Positions 8,092-14,249 of a DNA stretch of 27,201 nucleotides are shown piece after piece. The notes below the pieces were generated by a model. It was given only the letters and a program-made list of their open reading frames with translations. It was not told the origin of the DNA and searched no databases. The stretch covers positions 1 through 27,201 of the forward strand of contig DVLN01000206.1 in assembly GCA_018715465.1 (NCBI GenBank), written 5' to 3'. Source of the DNA: Candidatus Faecivivens stercorigallinarum. GTDB lineage: Bacteria; Bacillota; Clostridia; Oscillospirales; Ruminococcaceae. The stretch's first letter is position 1, and every line of letters starts with the position of its first letter. A program made the translations under genes and the position numbers.

Positions 8092-9555
8092 TTATTCAGC
8101 GTCAACAGACGGCTGTGCAGGCTCGGAAGGCGTGCTGCCTTCGGCGCCAGTTTCTGTCTGGATATCGGCTGTCACCGCATTTGCTGCGGCGCGTCCGCCG
8201 ACGATACCGGCCAGAATGGCCGACAGATCCAGACCGGTCGATTCCTTGACCCCTTCCATAATCTGGCTGGCGGAGTTCATGACGTCCTTGACGACTCTGG
8301 TCGCGTTGCCATCGCCGTACATGACGATCTTGTCGGTCTGAGCCAGCGGGCTGGCAGCACCTTTGACGATTTCAGGCAGCGCCTGTAGGTACATTTCCAG
8401 TACCGATGCTTCGCCCATCTTACGCTGTGCTTCTGCCTTTTTCTCGATGGCTTCCGCTTCAGCAAGGCCTTTAGCGCGGATACCTTCCGCTTCCTGTTCC
8501 ATTGCAAAGCGGACTGCTTCCGCTTCGGCCTTCTTGGCTTCGGCTTCCTGCAGCGCTTCATATTTTTTCGCTTCTGCGTCACGCTGACGACGAATCAGGT
8601 CGGCTTCCGCCTCTTTTTCCGCCTTATACTTCATAGCGTCAGCTTGTTTGCGGATTTCAGCATCCAGTTGCTTTTCTTTCAGCGCGATTTCCTTTTCTGC
8701 CAGCTCGGTTTCCTTTTCACGGCGGGCGATATCGGCATTTGCACGGGTGATCTCGATTGTTTTACGCTGGTTTTCCTGCTGAATCGAGTAAGCAGCGTCC
8801 GCTTCTGCCTTTTTGGTATCCGCCATGACCTTCATTTCTGCCTGCTGAACAAGCAGCTGTGCGTTCTGCTCAGCGATCTTCTTTTCAGCTTCTACCTTGA
8901 TGGCGTTTGCCTGCTGCTGGGCTTCCGATGTAGCAATCGCGATATCACGCTGAGCGTTTGCCTTGGCGATCTGGGCGTTTTTACGAATCTGTTCGACGTT
9001 GTCGATACCCATATTCTCGATGGTACCGGCGTTGTCTTTAAAGTTCTGGATGTTGAAGTTGACAACTTCGATACCCAGCTTCTCCATATCCGGGACAACA
9101 TTTTCGGTGATCTTCTTTGCGACCCCCTGCCGGTCCTGCACCATCTCTTTCAGCCCAACCGAACCGACAATTTCACGCATGTTGCCTTCCAGCACCTGGG
9201 TGACCAGACTGATCAGGTCAACCTGTTTCATCCCCAGCAGTGACTGTGCGGCCCGTTCCAGCAGTTCAGGGTCAGACGAGATTTTGATGTTGGCAACACC
9301 ATCGACCGAAACGTTGATAAACTCATTGGTCGGGACAGCGTCTGTCGTCTTGACATCCACCTGCATGACCCGCAGAGAGAGTTTATCCACCCGTTCAATC
9401 AGCGGGACTCTCCATCCTGCCCGTCCAATCAGGATACGCTTTTTGCCCATGCCGGAGATGATATAGGCGGTGTCGGGCGGTGCCTTCATATACCCCAGCA
9501 GAAAGATTACGATTGCCAGAAAGGCGACGATACCGCAGATAATCAGGACTTCCAT
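8092..9555 (-). CDS. Flotillin-like SPFH protein
   Basis: A 487-residue membrane scaffold of the flotillin family. Such proteins form oligomeric assemblies in ordered membrane regions and affect fluidity and complex assembly. An N-terminal hydrophobic segment (about 2-22) is followed by an SPFH/PHB domain to about residue 190. A very long Ala/Glu/Lys-rich coiled coil with repeated EAE and AEA units runs to about 410. A C-terminal region contains GDGNATRVVKDVMNSA and a Ser/Pro/Glu tail. The ATG has AGGAGG 8 nt upstream. No NfeD-type gene, the usual partner, adjoins it. The striking feature is the leader: a yybP-ykoY riboswitch plus terminator (9694-9842) lies about 140 nt before the start, predicting manganese-induced expression. 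Confidence 0.94.
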   Translation of the reverse strand: MEVLIICGIVAFLAIVIFLLGYMKAPPDTAYIISGMGKKRILIGRAGWRVPLIERVDKLSLRVMQVDVKTTDAVPTNEFINVSVDGVANIKISSDPELLERAAQSLLGMKQVDLISLVTQVLEGNMREIVGSVGLKEMVQDRQGVAKKITENVVPDMEKLGIEVVNFNIQNFKDNAGTIENMGIDNVEQIRKNAQIAKANAQRDIAIATSEAQQQANAIKVEAEKKIAEQNAQLLVQQAEMKVMADTKKAEADAAYSIQQENQRKTIEITRANADIARREKETELAEKEIALKEKQLDAEIRKQADAMKYKAEKEAEADLIRRQRDAEAKKYEALQEAEAKKAEAEAVRFAMEQEAEGIRAKGLAEAEAIEKKAEAQRKMGEASVLEMYLQALPEIVKGAASPLAQTDKIVMYGDGNATRVVKDVMNSASQIMEGVKESTGLDLSAILAGIVGGRAAANAVTADIQTETGAEGSTPSEPAQPSVDAE

Positions 9556-9693
9556 AAATAATACCTCCTAAAATAATAACCGATAACCGGTTTTGGTACA
9601 GATTGTAAGCGGCACGGCAAGTGAAAATTTTCAGTTTGCGCAAAGCTTCCGCACCGCCGGACAAAAGAGGCGGAAACTTGCCGGCTGATAAAC

Positions 9694-9743
9694 AAAAAAG
9701 ACCTTTGCAGCAGACAAATGGTTTGCCTACCTGCAAAAGTCTT
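9694..9743 (-). terminator. Riboswitch-controlled terminator upstream of the flotillin gene
   Basis: On the minus strand the arms 9743-9731 and 9710-9698 pair over 13 bp with one G-U wobble, and a run of T follows (A run 9694-9699 on the plus strand). The 5' arm contains 9739-9734, which also forms the 3' side of riboswitch helix P1, so the two folds exclude each other. Confidence 0.88.
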
Positions 9744-9842
9744 GTCAAATCCGTAAAGAACTGGTGTCCCCGGGTTACATTCAATAACCGCTTTAGTCGA
9801 CGACACCGGCAGAGGGAACTCTGTCCGCTACTCCCTTTTGTT
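9731..9842 (-). ncRNA. yybP-ykoY family Mn2+ riboswitch
   Basis: Read on the minus strand, the RNA has the hallmark GGGAGUAGC just after a P1 strand CAAAAG (9840-9835). A bulged hairpin with a UUCC loop follows. Next is a helix GGUGUC/GACACC carrying the conserved internal loops GUCGAC (L1 side) and CCCGGG (L3 side), capped by GGUUA/UAACC. The 3' strand contains ACAAGACUUUUGC (P1 3' strand 9739-9734), close to the Bacillus yybP 3' strand GCAAGACCUUUGC. This family binds Mn2+ by bridging L1 and L3 and usually turns genes on. Here P1 competes with the downstream terminator, so Mn2+ should allow read-through into the flotillin gene. The assignment is by eye from remembered consensus, not from a covariance-model search. 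Confidence 0.87.
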
Positions 9843-9849
9843 TGATAAA

Positions 9850-9878
9850 ATCATAACATAAATTCCAAAAAAATTCAA
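9850..9878 (-). promoter_or_regulatory. Promoter of the riboswitch-flotillin transcript
   Basis: On the minus strand TTGAAT (9878-9873), a 17-bp spacer, and TATGAT (9855-9850). The RNA would start about 7 nt past the -10 box, at or immediately before P1 of the riboswitch, so the leader is complete within this unit. Confidence 0.85.
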
Positions 9879-9928
9879 GGAATTTCGGCTCATTTTTACA
9901 TATTATTCATAATCAAAAAAAGGTAATC

Positions 9929-9957
9929 AAAAAGCGCACCGGATTTCCAGTGCGCTT
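9929..9957 (-). terminator. Terminator of the ylxM-ffh-rpsP-khpA operon
   Basis: On the minus strand AAGCGCAC and GTGCGCTT close a 10-nt loop that may extend the stem, and a T-run follows. It lies 10 nt past the khpA stop and ends the operon before the flotillin promoter. Confidence 0.9.
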
Positions 9958-9967
9958 ACTGACGCGG

Positions 9968-10201
9968 TCAGTCAATCTCAACCATGATTTTGCTGCCGTT
10001 TTGCTGAGCGGCAGAACGCATAACCACACGGATCGCCTTGGCGATGCGTCCCTGTTTGCCGATGACCCTGCCCATGTCGGCAGGAGCCACGTTCAGATGA
10101 TAGACGATGGTGCCGTCCTCAGCCGGCTCGTCGACTGTGACCCGTACCGAGTCCTTGTCTTCGACCAGGCCGCGGGCCAGCGCGACCAGCAATTCTTCCA
10201 T
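9968..10201 (-). CDS. khpA: KH-domain RNA-binding protein KhpA (YlqC-like)
   Basis: A 77-residue single KH-domain protein with the GxxG loop GKQG (48-51) in VIGKQGRIAKAIR. KhpA proteins bind RNA, often as a partner of KhpB/Jag, and influence cell division and sRNA-mRNA interactions in Gram-positives. Length and sequence match the family. The gene keeps the usual order after rpsP, but the intergenic region is about 136 nt and highly structured. The genes that often follow (rimM, trmD, rplS) are absent, because a terminator comes right after the stop. The ATG is preceded by GAGGAA on the minus strand. Confidence 0.94.
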   Translation of the reverse strand: MEELLVALARGLVEDKDSVRVTVDEPAEDGTIVYHLNVAPADMGRVIGKQGRIAKAIRVVMRSAAQQNGSKIMVEID

Positions 10202-10223
10202 GTTTATTCCTCTTTTCTCTGAC

Positions 10224-10330
10224 AGGAACCAGGCGGCCTGCGCCCGCAGGTTACGAAAGTAACCTTTAAGACCGGTCCCGCGTGTCCACCGCCTCTGTAA
10301 CCCCGGCGGCTGTGGGGCGAAGCTTAAAGG
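10224..10330 (-). other. Structured rpsP-khpA intergenic RNA element candidate
   Basis: Several complementary segments fill the spacer. CTTAAAGG (10323-10330) and CCTTTAAG (10263-10270) are exact complements and enclose a domain. Inside it CCGCC (10289-10293) pairs with GGCGG (10305-10309). A 7-bp hairpin lies at 10248-10265, and CCTGCG/CGCAGG at 10237-10250 partly competes with it. On the plus strand the 7-bp hairpin has a GAAA loop, so an antisense RNA is possible, but the operon runs on the minus strand. I recognise no known RNA family. Confidence 0.5.
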
Positions 10331-10337
10331 AAATCAA

Positions 10338-10580
10338 TTATTTCTCAGAAGCAACCTTGAGGATCTTCTTGACGGTATCGGTGGGCTGAGCGCCGGTAGC
10401 GATCCATTTGTTGGCCTTTTCGAGGTCAACATTGATGACGCTGGGTTCTCTGGTAGGATCGTAGGTGCCGATCTCTTCGATAAAGCGACCGTCACGGGGA
10501 TATCTGGAATCTGCAACAACGATGCGGTAGAAAGGAGCTTTCTTTGCGCCCATTCTGCGAAGTCTGATTTTAACTGCCAT
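10338..10580 (-). CDS. rpsP: 30S ribosomal protein S16
   Basis: An 80-residue protein with the typical bS16 opening MAVKIRLRRMGAKKAPFYRI and the VADSRYPRDGRFIEEIGTYDP core. It is an assembly protein of the small ribosomal subunit. Length fits the family. AGGAGG lies shortly before the ATG on the minus strand. It stands 74 nt after ffh and before the structured spacer and khpA, in the conserved ylxM-ffh-rpsP-khpA order. Confidence 0.98.
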   Translation of the reverse strand: MAVKIRLRRMGAKKAPFYRIVVADSRYPRDGRFIEEIGTYDPTREPSVINVDLEKANKWIATGAQPTDTVKKILKVASEK

Positions 10581-10654
10581 AGTAATTTCCTCCTGAAATC
10601 ATTTGGTATATTTTGATTTGACAAACTGGCGTAACTTTTGTTTGCTCAGTAAGG

Positions 10655-12001
10655 TCACATATTCATCGGCGGGAACTTCATCCGGCGTTTAAAGCCTTTT
10701 TTGCCCAGCCCGCCCATCTTTTTCATCATCTGCTTCATCTGGTCAAACTGTTTCAGCAGACGGTTGACATCTTCGACCCGCGTGCCCGAGCCGGCCGCAA
10801 TCCTTCTCTTGCGGGAAGGATTGATAATCGACGGGTTTTCCCGTTCGCGCTTGGTCATTGAATGGATCATCGCTTCGATAATCTTCATCTGACGGTCGCC
10901 CTGTTCGAGGTTTTCGTCGGTGACTTTGCCGGAAATACCGGGAATCATCGAGACAATCGAACGCATTGACCCCATCTTTTTGATCTGCTGCATCTGTTCG
11001 AGCAGGTCATTCATATCAAAGGAGTTTTGCTGCAACTTCTTTGCGAGCTTTTCTGCTTCCTTCTCATCGACCGACTCCTGCGCCTTTTCAATCAGCGTCA
11101 GTACGTCGCCCATCCCCAGAATACGGGAGGCCATCCTTCCGGGGTGGAAGGGTTCGAGATCTTCGATCTTTTCGCCCACACCGGAGAATTTGATCGGTTT
11201 TCCGGTGACCTGACGGACCGAGATTGCAGCACCGCCGCGGGTATCCGAGTCCAGTTTGGTGAGAATGATACCGGTGACCGGCAGTGCCTTGTTAAAGGTA
11301 TCTGCGACAGTAACCGCGTCCTGACCGGTCATTGAGTCGACGACCAGCAGGATTTCATTGGGGCTGACGGCAGCTTCAATCCTTTTCAGCTCATCCATCA
11401 GCTTTTCGTCAATATGCAGCCGTCCGGCGGTATCGACGATGACCAGATCGTGTCCATGATCGCGGGCAAATTTAATGCCTTCCCGCGCGATTTCGACCGG
11501 GTCGCCCTGGCCCATCTCAAAGACCCGCGCACCGGCTCTTTCGCCAACGATTTGCAGCTGTTCGATTGCGGCAGGACGGTAAACGTCACAGGCAATCAGC
11601 AGCGGCCGGCAGCCTTCCTTGTCCTTGAAGTATTTTGCCAGCTTGGCGGCATGGGTTGTTTTACCGCTGCCCTGAAGGCCGCACATCAAAATGACGGTCG
11701 GAGGCTTGGAGGCAAATTCAATCCGGGCGTTTTCTCCGCCCATCAGCGCGGTCAGTTCCTCGTTGACGATCTTGACGACCTGCTGGGCAGGGGTCAGGCT
11801 TTCGAGCACCTGTGCGCCGACAGCCCGTTCGCTGACGGTCTTGATAAAGTCCTTGACGACCTTGTAGTTGACGTCCGCTTCCAGAAGCGCCAGCTTGACT
11901 TCGCGCATCGCGTCTTTGATATCCGACTCGCTCAGTTTTCCTTTGGAGCGCAGCTTCTTAAAAGCCGCGGAAAGCTTGTCTGAAAGGCTTTCAAATGCCA
12001 A
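10655..12001 (-). CDS. ffh: Signal recognition particle GTPase Ffh (SRP54)
   Basis: A 448-residue SRP54 protein that binds signal sequences of nascent membrane proteins and, with SRP RNA and FtsY, delivers ribosomes to the membrane. The N domain covers about 1-95. The G domain has the P-loop GLQGSGKTT (108-116), DTAGR (190-194) and TKLD (248-251). The Met-rich M domain runs from about 300 to the end, with the RNA-binding PSRKRRIAAGSGT and a tail rich in Met. The start codon is TTG, placed 7 nt after AGGAGG, with the normal N-terminus AFESLSDKL. It follows ylxM by 23 nt, and both share the consensus promoter at 12460-12488. Confidence 0.97.
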   Translation of the reverse strand: MAFESLSDKLSAAFKKLRSKGKLSESDIKDAMREVKLALLEADVNYKVVKDFIKTVSERAVGAQVLESLTPAQQVVKIVNEELTALMGGENARIEFASKPPTVILMCGLQGSGKTTHAAKLAKYFKDKEGCRPLLIACDVYRPAAIEQLQIVGERAGARVFEMGQGDPVEIAREGIKFARDHGHDLVIVDTAGRLHIDEKLMDELKRIEAAVSPNEILLVVDSMTGQDAVTVADTFNKALPVTGIILTKLDSDTRGGAAISVRQVTGKPIKFSGVGEKIEDLEPFHPGRMASRILGMGDVLTLIEKAQESVDEKEAEKLAKKLQQNSFDMNDLLEQMQQIKKMGSMRSIVSMIPGISGKVTDENLEQGDRQMKIIEAMIHSMTKRERENPSIINPSRKRRIAAGSGTRVEDVNRLLKQFDQMKQMMKKMGGLGKKGFKRRMKFPPMNM

Positions 12002-12024
12002 TGTCGTCCCTCCTGTTCATCTCA

Positions 12025-12399
12025 TCATGCAAAATAATCATCCGCGAAAGACGAAAGTTTCTTTCGGATACTCTGTACCTTTTTTACACCCGACAGCCGC
12101 CTCAGAGAGGAATATTCCTTTTCCATCTCAGCGAGTGCCTGGTCGATCTCTTCAAAGGTTTCCATCATCCGCTTAAAGCTGGCTGCTGAATGAAGTTTTT
12201 CTTCCATTTCGATCAGCTGTGCTTCGGCGCGCTTGATGTTGTCGCGGACGCCCTGGCGGGTGATACCTTCCTGCTCGGCGATTTCCGCCAGCGAAAGATC
12301 ATCGTTGTAGTACAGATCAATTACTTCGCGCTGTTTTTCGGTCAGCATTGCGCCATAGTGATCCAGAAGAACCGAAATATTCAGATTCTTGTCTGCCAC
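12025..12399 (-). CDS. ylxM: YlxM-like helix-turn-helix protein
   Basis: A 124-residue protein of the YlxM/p13 family, encoded immediately upstream of ffh in many Firmicutes and thought to act with the SRP pathway. The sigma-70 region 4-like helix-turn-helix is visible as LTEKQREVIDLYYNDDLSLAEIAEQ... with ITRQGVRDNIKRAE, and is followed by a helical tail. I place the start at the GTG at 12399, because GGAGG lies 8 nt upstream and the residues after it match the usual family N-terminus. The ATG at 12441 lacks a ribosome site. It is the first gene of the ylxM-ffh-rpsP-khpA unit. Confidence 0.92.
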   Translation of the reverse strand: MADKNLNISVLLDHYGAMLTEKQREVIDLYYNDDLSLAEIAEQEGITRQGVRDNIKRAEAQLIEMEEKLHSAASFKRMMETFEEIDQALAEMEKEYSSLRRLSGVKKVQSIRKKLSSFADDYFA

Positions 12400-12459
12400 A
12401 AAGCGTCCCTCCGTTCCGCAAAACAGCTCCTTGTAAACCATTTTTGCTTTACATACGGT

Positions 12460-12488
12460 ATTATAACGCCAAAAAGCACAGCTGTCAA
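12460..12488 (-). promoter_or_regulatory. Consensus sigma-A promoter of the ylxM-ffh operon
   Basis: On the minus strand a perfect TTGACA (12488-12483), a 17-bp spacer, and a perfect TATAAT (12465-12460). The -35 box begins inside the hairpin loop of the upstream terminator. Confidence 0.95.
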
Positions 12489-12513
12489 GTCTTTTGCTTT
12501 ACAGCTGTGCTTT
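12471..12513 (-). terminator. Terminator of the dtxR-DUF6054 unit, overlapping the next promoter
   Basis: The 13-nt arms 12513-12501 and 12485-12473 are exact complements (AAAGCACAGCTGT type) around a 15-nt loop, followed by a T-run on the minus strand. The 3' arm lies within the spacer of the ylxM promoter and overlaps three bases of its -35 box. Confidence 0.87.
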
Positions 12514-12602
12514 CGCTTGTTGAGAAATATATCAAATTAAAATCGCACTTTTTGTTATAGATGCCAATAAAAACCGGCATTTTGCGGCTATGCTGTTCTG
12601 CT

Positions 12603-12932
12603 TCAGCCTTCCAATGCCCTTGTCAGCGTTTCGAGGAAAGATTCTTCCCCCCAGGTATTGACCTTAAAAAAGACCGCCTGGCTGCCGCCGGATGTAACTG
12701 CCACCAGATGGGTGGAGTTCTGGTCGCCGACCATTGTGATGCTCATGCTGACCCGGTTGCTCCCCAGCCAGCTGTACCGTTCAAATACCCGGACCGCGCA
12801 GCTGACGCCGTTAAAGGCAAAGTCGCTGGACTCCTCCAGTGAAGCGGAGATACTGCCTTGCATGACAGCGTCTTCCACCTTTCTGGCGACAGTGAAAATG
12901 GGCATATTAAAATTGCGCTCATAACGTGCCAT
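12603..12932 (-). CDS. DUF6054 family protein
   Basis: A 109-residue protein that I recognise as DUF6054-like from segments such as SISASLEESSDF, CAVRVFERYSWLGSNRVS and TSGGSQAVFFKVNTWGEESF. The family has no assigned function. It has no membrane segment, signal peptide or metal-binding motif, and is predicted cytosolic with alternating beta strands. It starts inside the end of the metalloregulator gene (14-nt overlap), and its AGGAGG lies in that gene's last codons, so translation is coupled. Co-expression with a DtxR-type regulator is the only functional hint. An association with metal or Fe-S stress is conjecture. Confidence 0.85.
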   Translation of the reverse strand: MARYERNFNMPIFTVARKVEDAVMQGSISASLEESSDFAFNGVSCAVRVFERYSWLGSNRVSMSITMVGDQNSTHLVAVTSGGSQAVFFKVNTWGEESFLETLTRALEG

Positions 12933-13308
12933 CCGAAACCTCCTGTGTCCGCAAAATAAACTCTTTCATCTTTTCAAATGTCACGGTGCTGAGGTCGTGC
13001 TCCATTTTGCAGGCGTCTTCCGCAGCGATTTCCTCGGGGACGCCCAGATGAATCAGCCAGGCACGGATGACCTCATGTCGTTCATAGATCTTTTCCGCGA
13101 TTTCCTGACCGGATGCAGTCAGGGTGATGTATCCGTCCCGGTCTACCTGGATATAACCGTTTTCCCGCAGAAGAGAGACCGCGCGGCTGATGCTGGGTTT
13201 GGAGTAACTTTTATAAACAGCGATGTCGATGGAACGTACAGCTCCTTTTTGACGGTGCAGAACCAGAATTGCTTCCAGATAATCTTCTGCCGATTGATGG
13301 ATCTGCAT
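12919..13308 (-). CDS. DtxR/MntR-family metal-dependent transcriptional regulator
   Basis: A 129-residue repressor-type protein. The winged helix-turn-helix covers about 1-72 (SIDIAVYKSYSKPSISRAVSLLRENGYI), and the metal-binding dimerisation domain about 73-129. Candidate ligands by alignment to MntR are Asp9, Glu12, His78, Glu103 and His104. The residue equivalent to MntR Glu99 is Cys100, as in DtxR/IdeR (DACKMEH), so the ligand set mixes manganese-type and iron-type features. The SH3-like third domain of DtxR is absent, as in MntR. The ATG at 13308 follows AAGGAGG by 6 nt. It is divergent from sufCB, and an AT-rich palindrome sits near its transcription start. Whether it senses Fe or Mn cannot be decided here. 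Confidence 0.9.
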   Translation of the reverse strand: MQIHQSAEDYLEAILVLHRQKGAVRSIDIAVYKSYSKPSISRAVSLLRENGYIQVDRDGYITLTASGQEIAEKIYERHEVIRAWLIHLGVPEEIAAEDACKMEHDLSTVTFEKMKEFILRTQEVSDGTL

Positions 13309-13333
13309 ACAGACCCTCCTTCCCGTTGCGTGC

Positions 13334-13378
13334 AAATAATATTATTTTTATTTTATCATATTTGCCAGCCGATGACAA
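13334..13378 (-). promoter_or_regulatory. Promoter and palindromic operator candidate of the metalloregulator
   Basis: On the minus strand TTGTCA (13378-13373), a 17-bp spacer, and TAAAAT (13355-13350). Directly downstream, 13347-13334 is the perfect palindrome AAATAATATTATTT, overlapping the expected transcription start. This fits autoregulation by the encoded regulator, although AT-rich palindromes can also arise by chance. Confidence 0.65.
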
Positions 13379-13417
13379 CCGTTAATCACCGGCAGGGCAG
13401 TTGTTCATAAAAAAAAC

Positions 13418-13446
13418 TTGCTAAAAATCGCCAAATGTCCTATACT
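13418..13446 (+). promoter_or_regulatory. Promoter of sufCB
   Basis: TTGCTA at 13418-13423, a 17-bp spacer, and TATACT at 13441-13446. The sufC start is 65 nt beyond the -10 box. It is divergent from the metalloregulator promoter, with 40 bp between the two -35 boxes. Confidence 0.82.
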
Positions 13447-13511
13447 ATAAAAGGGTTTTCTTCCGAAAGAGGAAAAACAATATTGCAGCTATCCTGAAAG
13501 GATTGAATAAG

Positions 13512-14249
13512 ATGCTCGAAGTGAAAAATATTTCGTTTGAGGTCGCTCAGAACGACGGTACCACACAGATCATCAAAGATCTGTCCTTTACCGTTCCGAC
13601 TGGCCGGCTGACTGTTATCACCGGCCCCAACGGCGGCGGCAAGTCCACCCTTGCCAAGCTGATTATGGGCCTTGAAAAGGTGACTTCCGGTCAGATTCTC
13701 TGGAATGGCCAGGAGATCACCGATAAGTCTGTCACCGATCGTGCCCGTCTGGGTATCGGCTATGCTTTCCAGCAGCCGCCCCGGTTTAAGGGTATGAAGA
13801 TTTCCCGACTGCTTGAGCTGGCGCATGGCTCTCCGCTGAGCGAAGAGGAGTGCTGTAGTTATCTTTCAAAGGTCGGCCTGTGTGCGCGGGAGTATATTAC
13901 CCGCGAGATTGACGCGACCCTGTCCGGCGGCGAACTGAAACGAATTGAGATTGCAACCCTTCTGGCCAAAAAACCGGAACTGGCGATCTTTGACGAGCCG
14001 GAAGCGGGAATCGACCTGTGGAGCTTTGCAATGCTGGTCGATACCTTCGACAAACTGCGCAAAAGCGGTGAACAGACGGTTGTCATCATCTCCCATCAGG
14101 AGCGGATTTTGCAGCTGGCGGATGACATTATGATTTTGCAGGACGGTGGTATCCGCGCATATGGCCCTAAAGAGGAGATTTTCCCGACGCTGAACAGCAT
14201 CAATATGGTATCGCATGCCTGCATGACAAATGAAAGGGGGACCTGCTGA
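13512..14249 (+). CDS. sufC: SufC-like Fe-S assembly ATPase
   Basis: A 245-residue ABC-type ATPase that works with SufB-type scaffolds in iron-sulfur cluster assembly in the cytosol. Walker A GPNGGGKST (about 39-47), a Q-loop in YAFQQPP, the signature LSGGELKR, Walker B LAIFDEPEAGID and the switch ISHQ are all intact. No membrane domain is fused or adjacent, which separates it from transport ABC proteins. I start at ATG 13512 with AAAGGA 9 nt upstream. An in-frame TTG at 13503 sits against that site. Its stop codon overlaps the sufB ATG by one base (TGATG). With only sufB after it, this is a two-gene minimal SUF unit, without sufD, sufS or sufU nearby. Confidence 0.93.
   Translation: MLEVKNISFEVAQNDGTTQIIKDLSFTVPTGRLTVITGPNGGGKSTLAKLIMGLEKVTSGQILWNGQEITDKSVTDRARLGIGYAFQQPPRFKGMKISRLLELAHGSPLSEEECCSYLSKVGLCAREYITREIDATLSGGELKRIEIATLLAKKPELAIFDEPEAGIDLWSFAMLVDTFDKLRKSGEQTVVIISHQERILQLADDIMILQDGGIRAYGPKEEIFPTLNSINMVSHACMTNERGTC

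Noticed and set aside
9395..9806. Minus-strand open frames of 87 and 129 codons upstream of the flotillin gene
   Set aside because: They run through the riboswitch and terminator and would overlap the flotillin start. Composition looks non-coding, and the RNA structure explains the region better.
10221..10330. RNase P RNA, tmRNA or SRP RNA in the rpsP-khpA spacer
   Set aside because: None of the conserved signature segments I know for these RNAs appear on either strand, and the region is too short for the first two.
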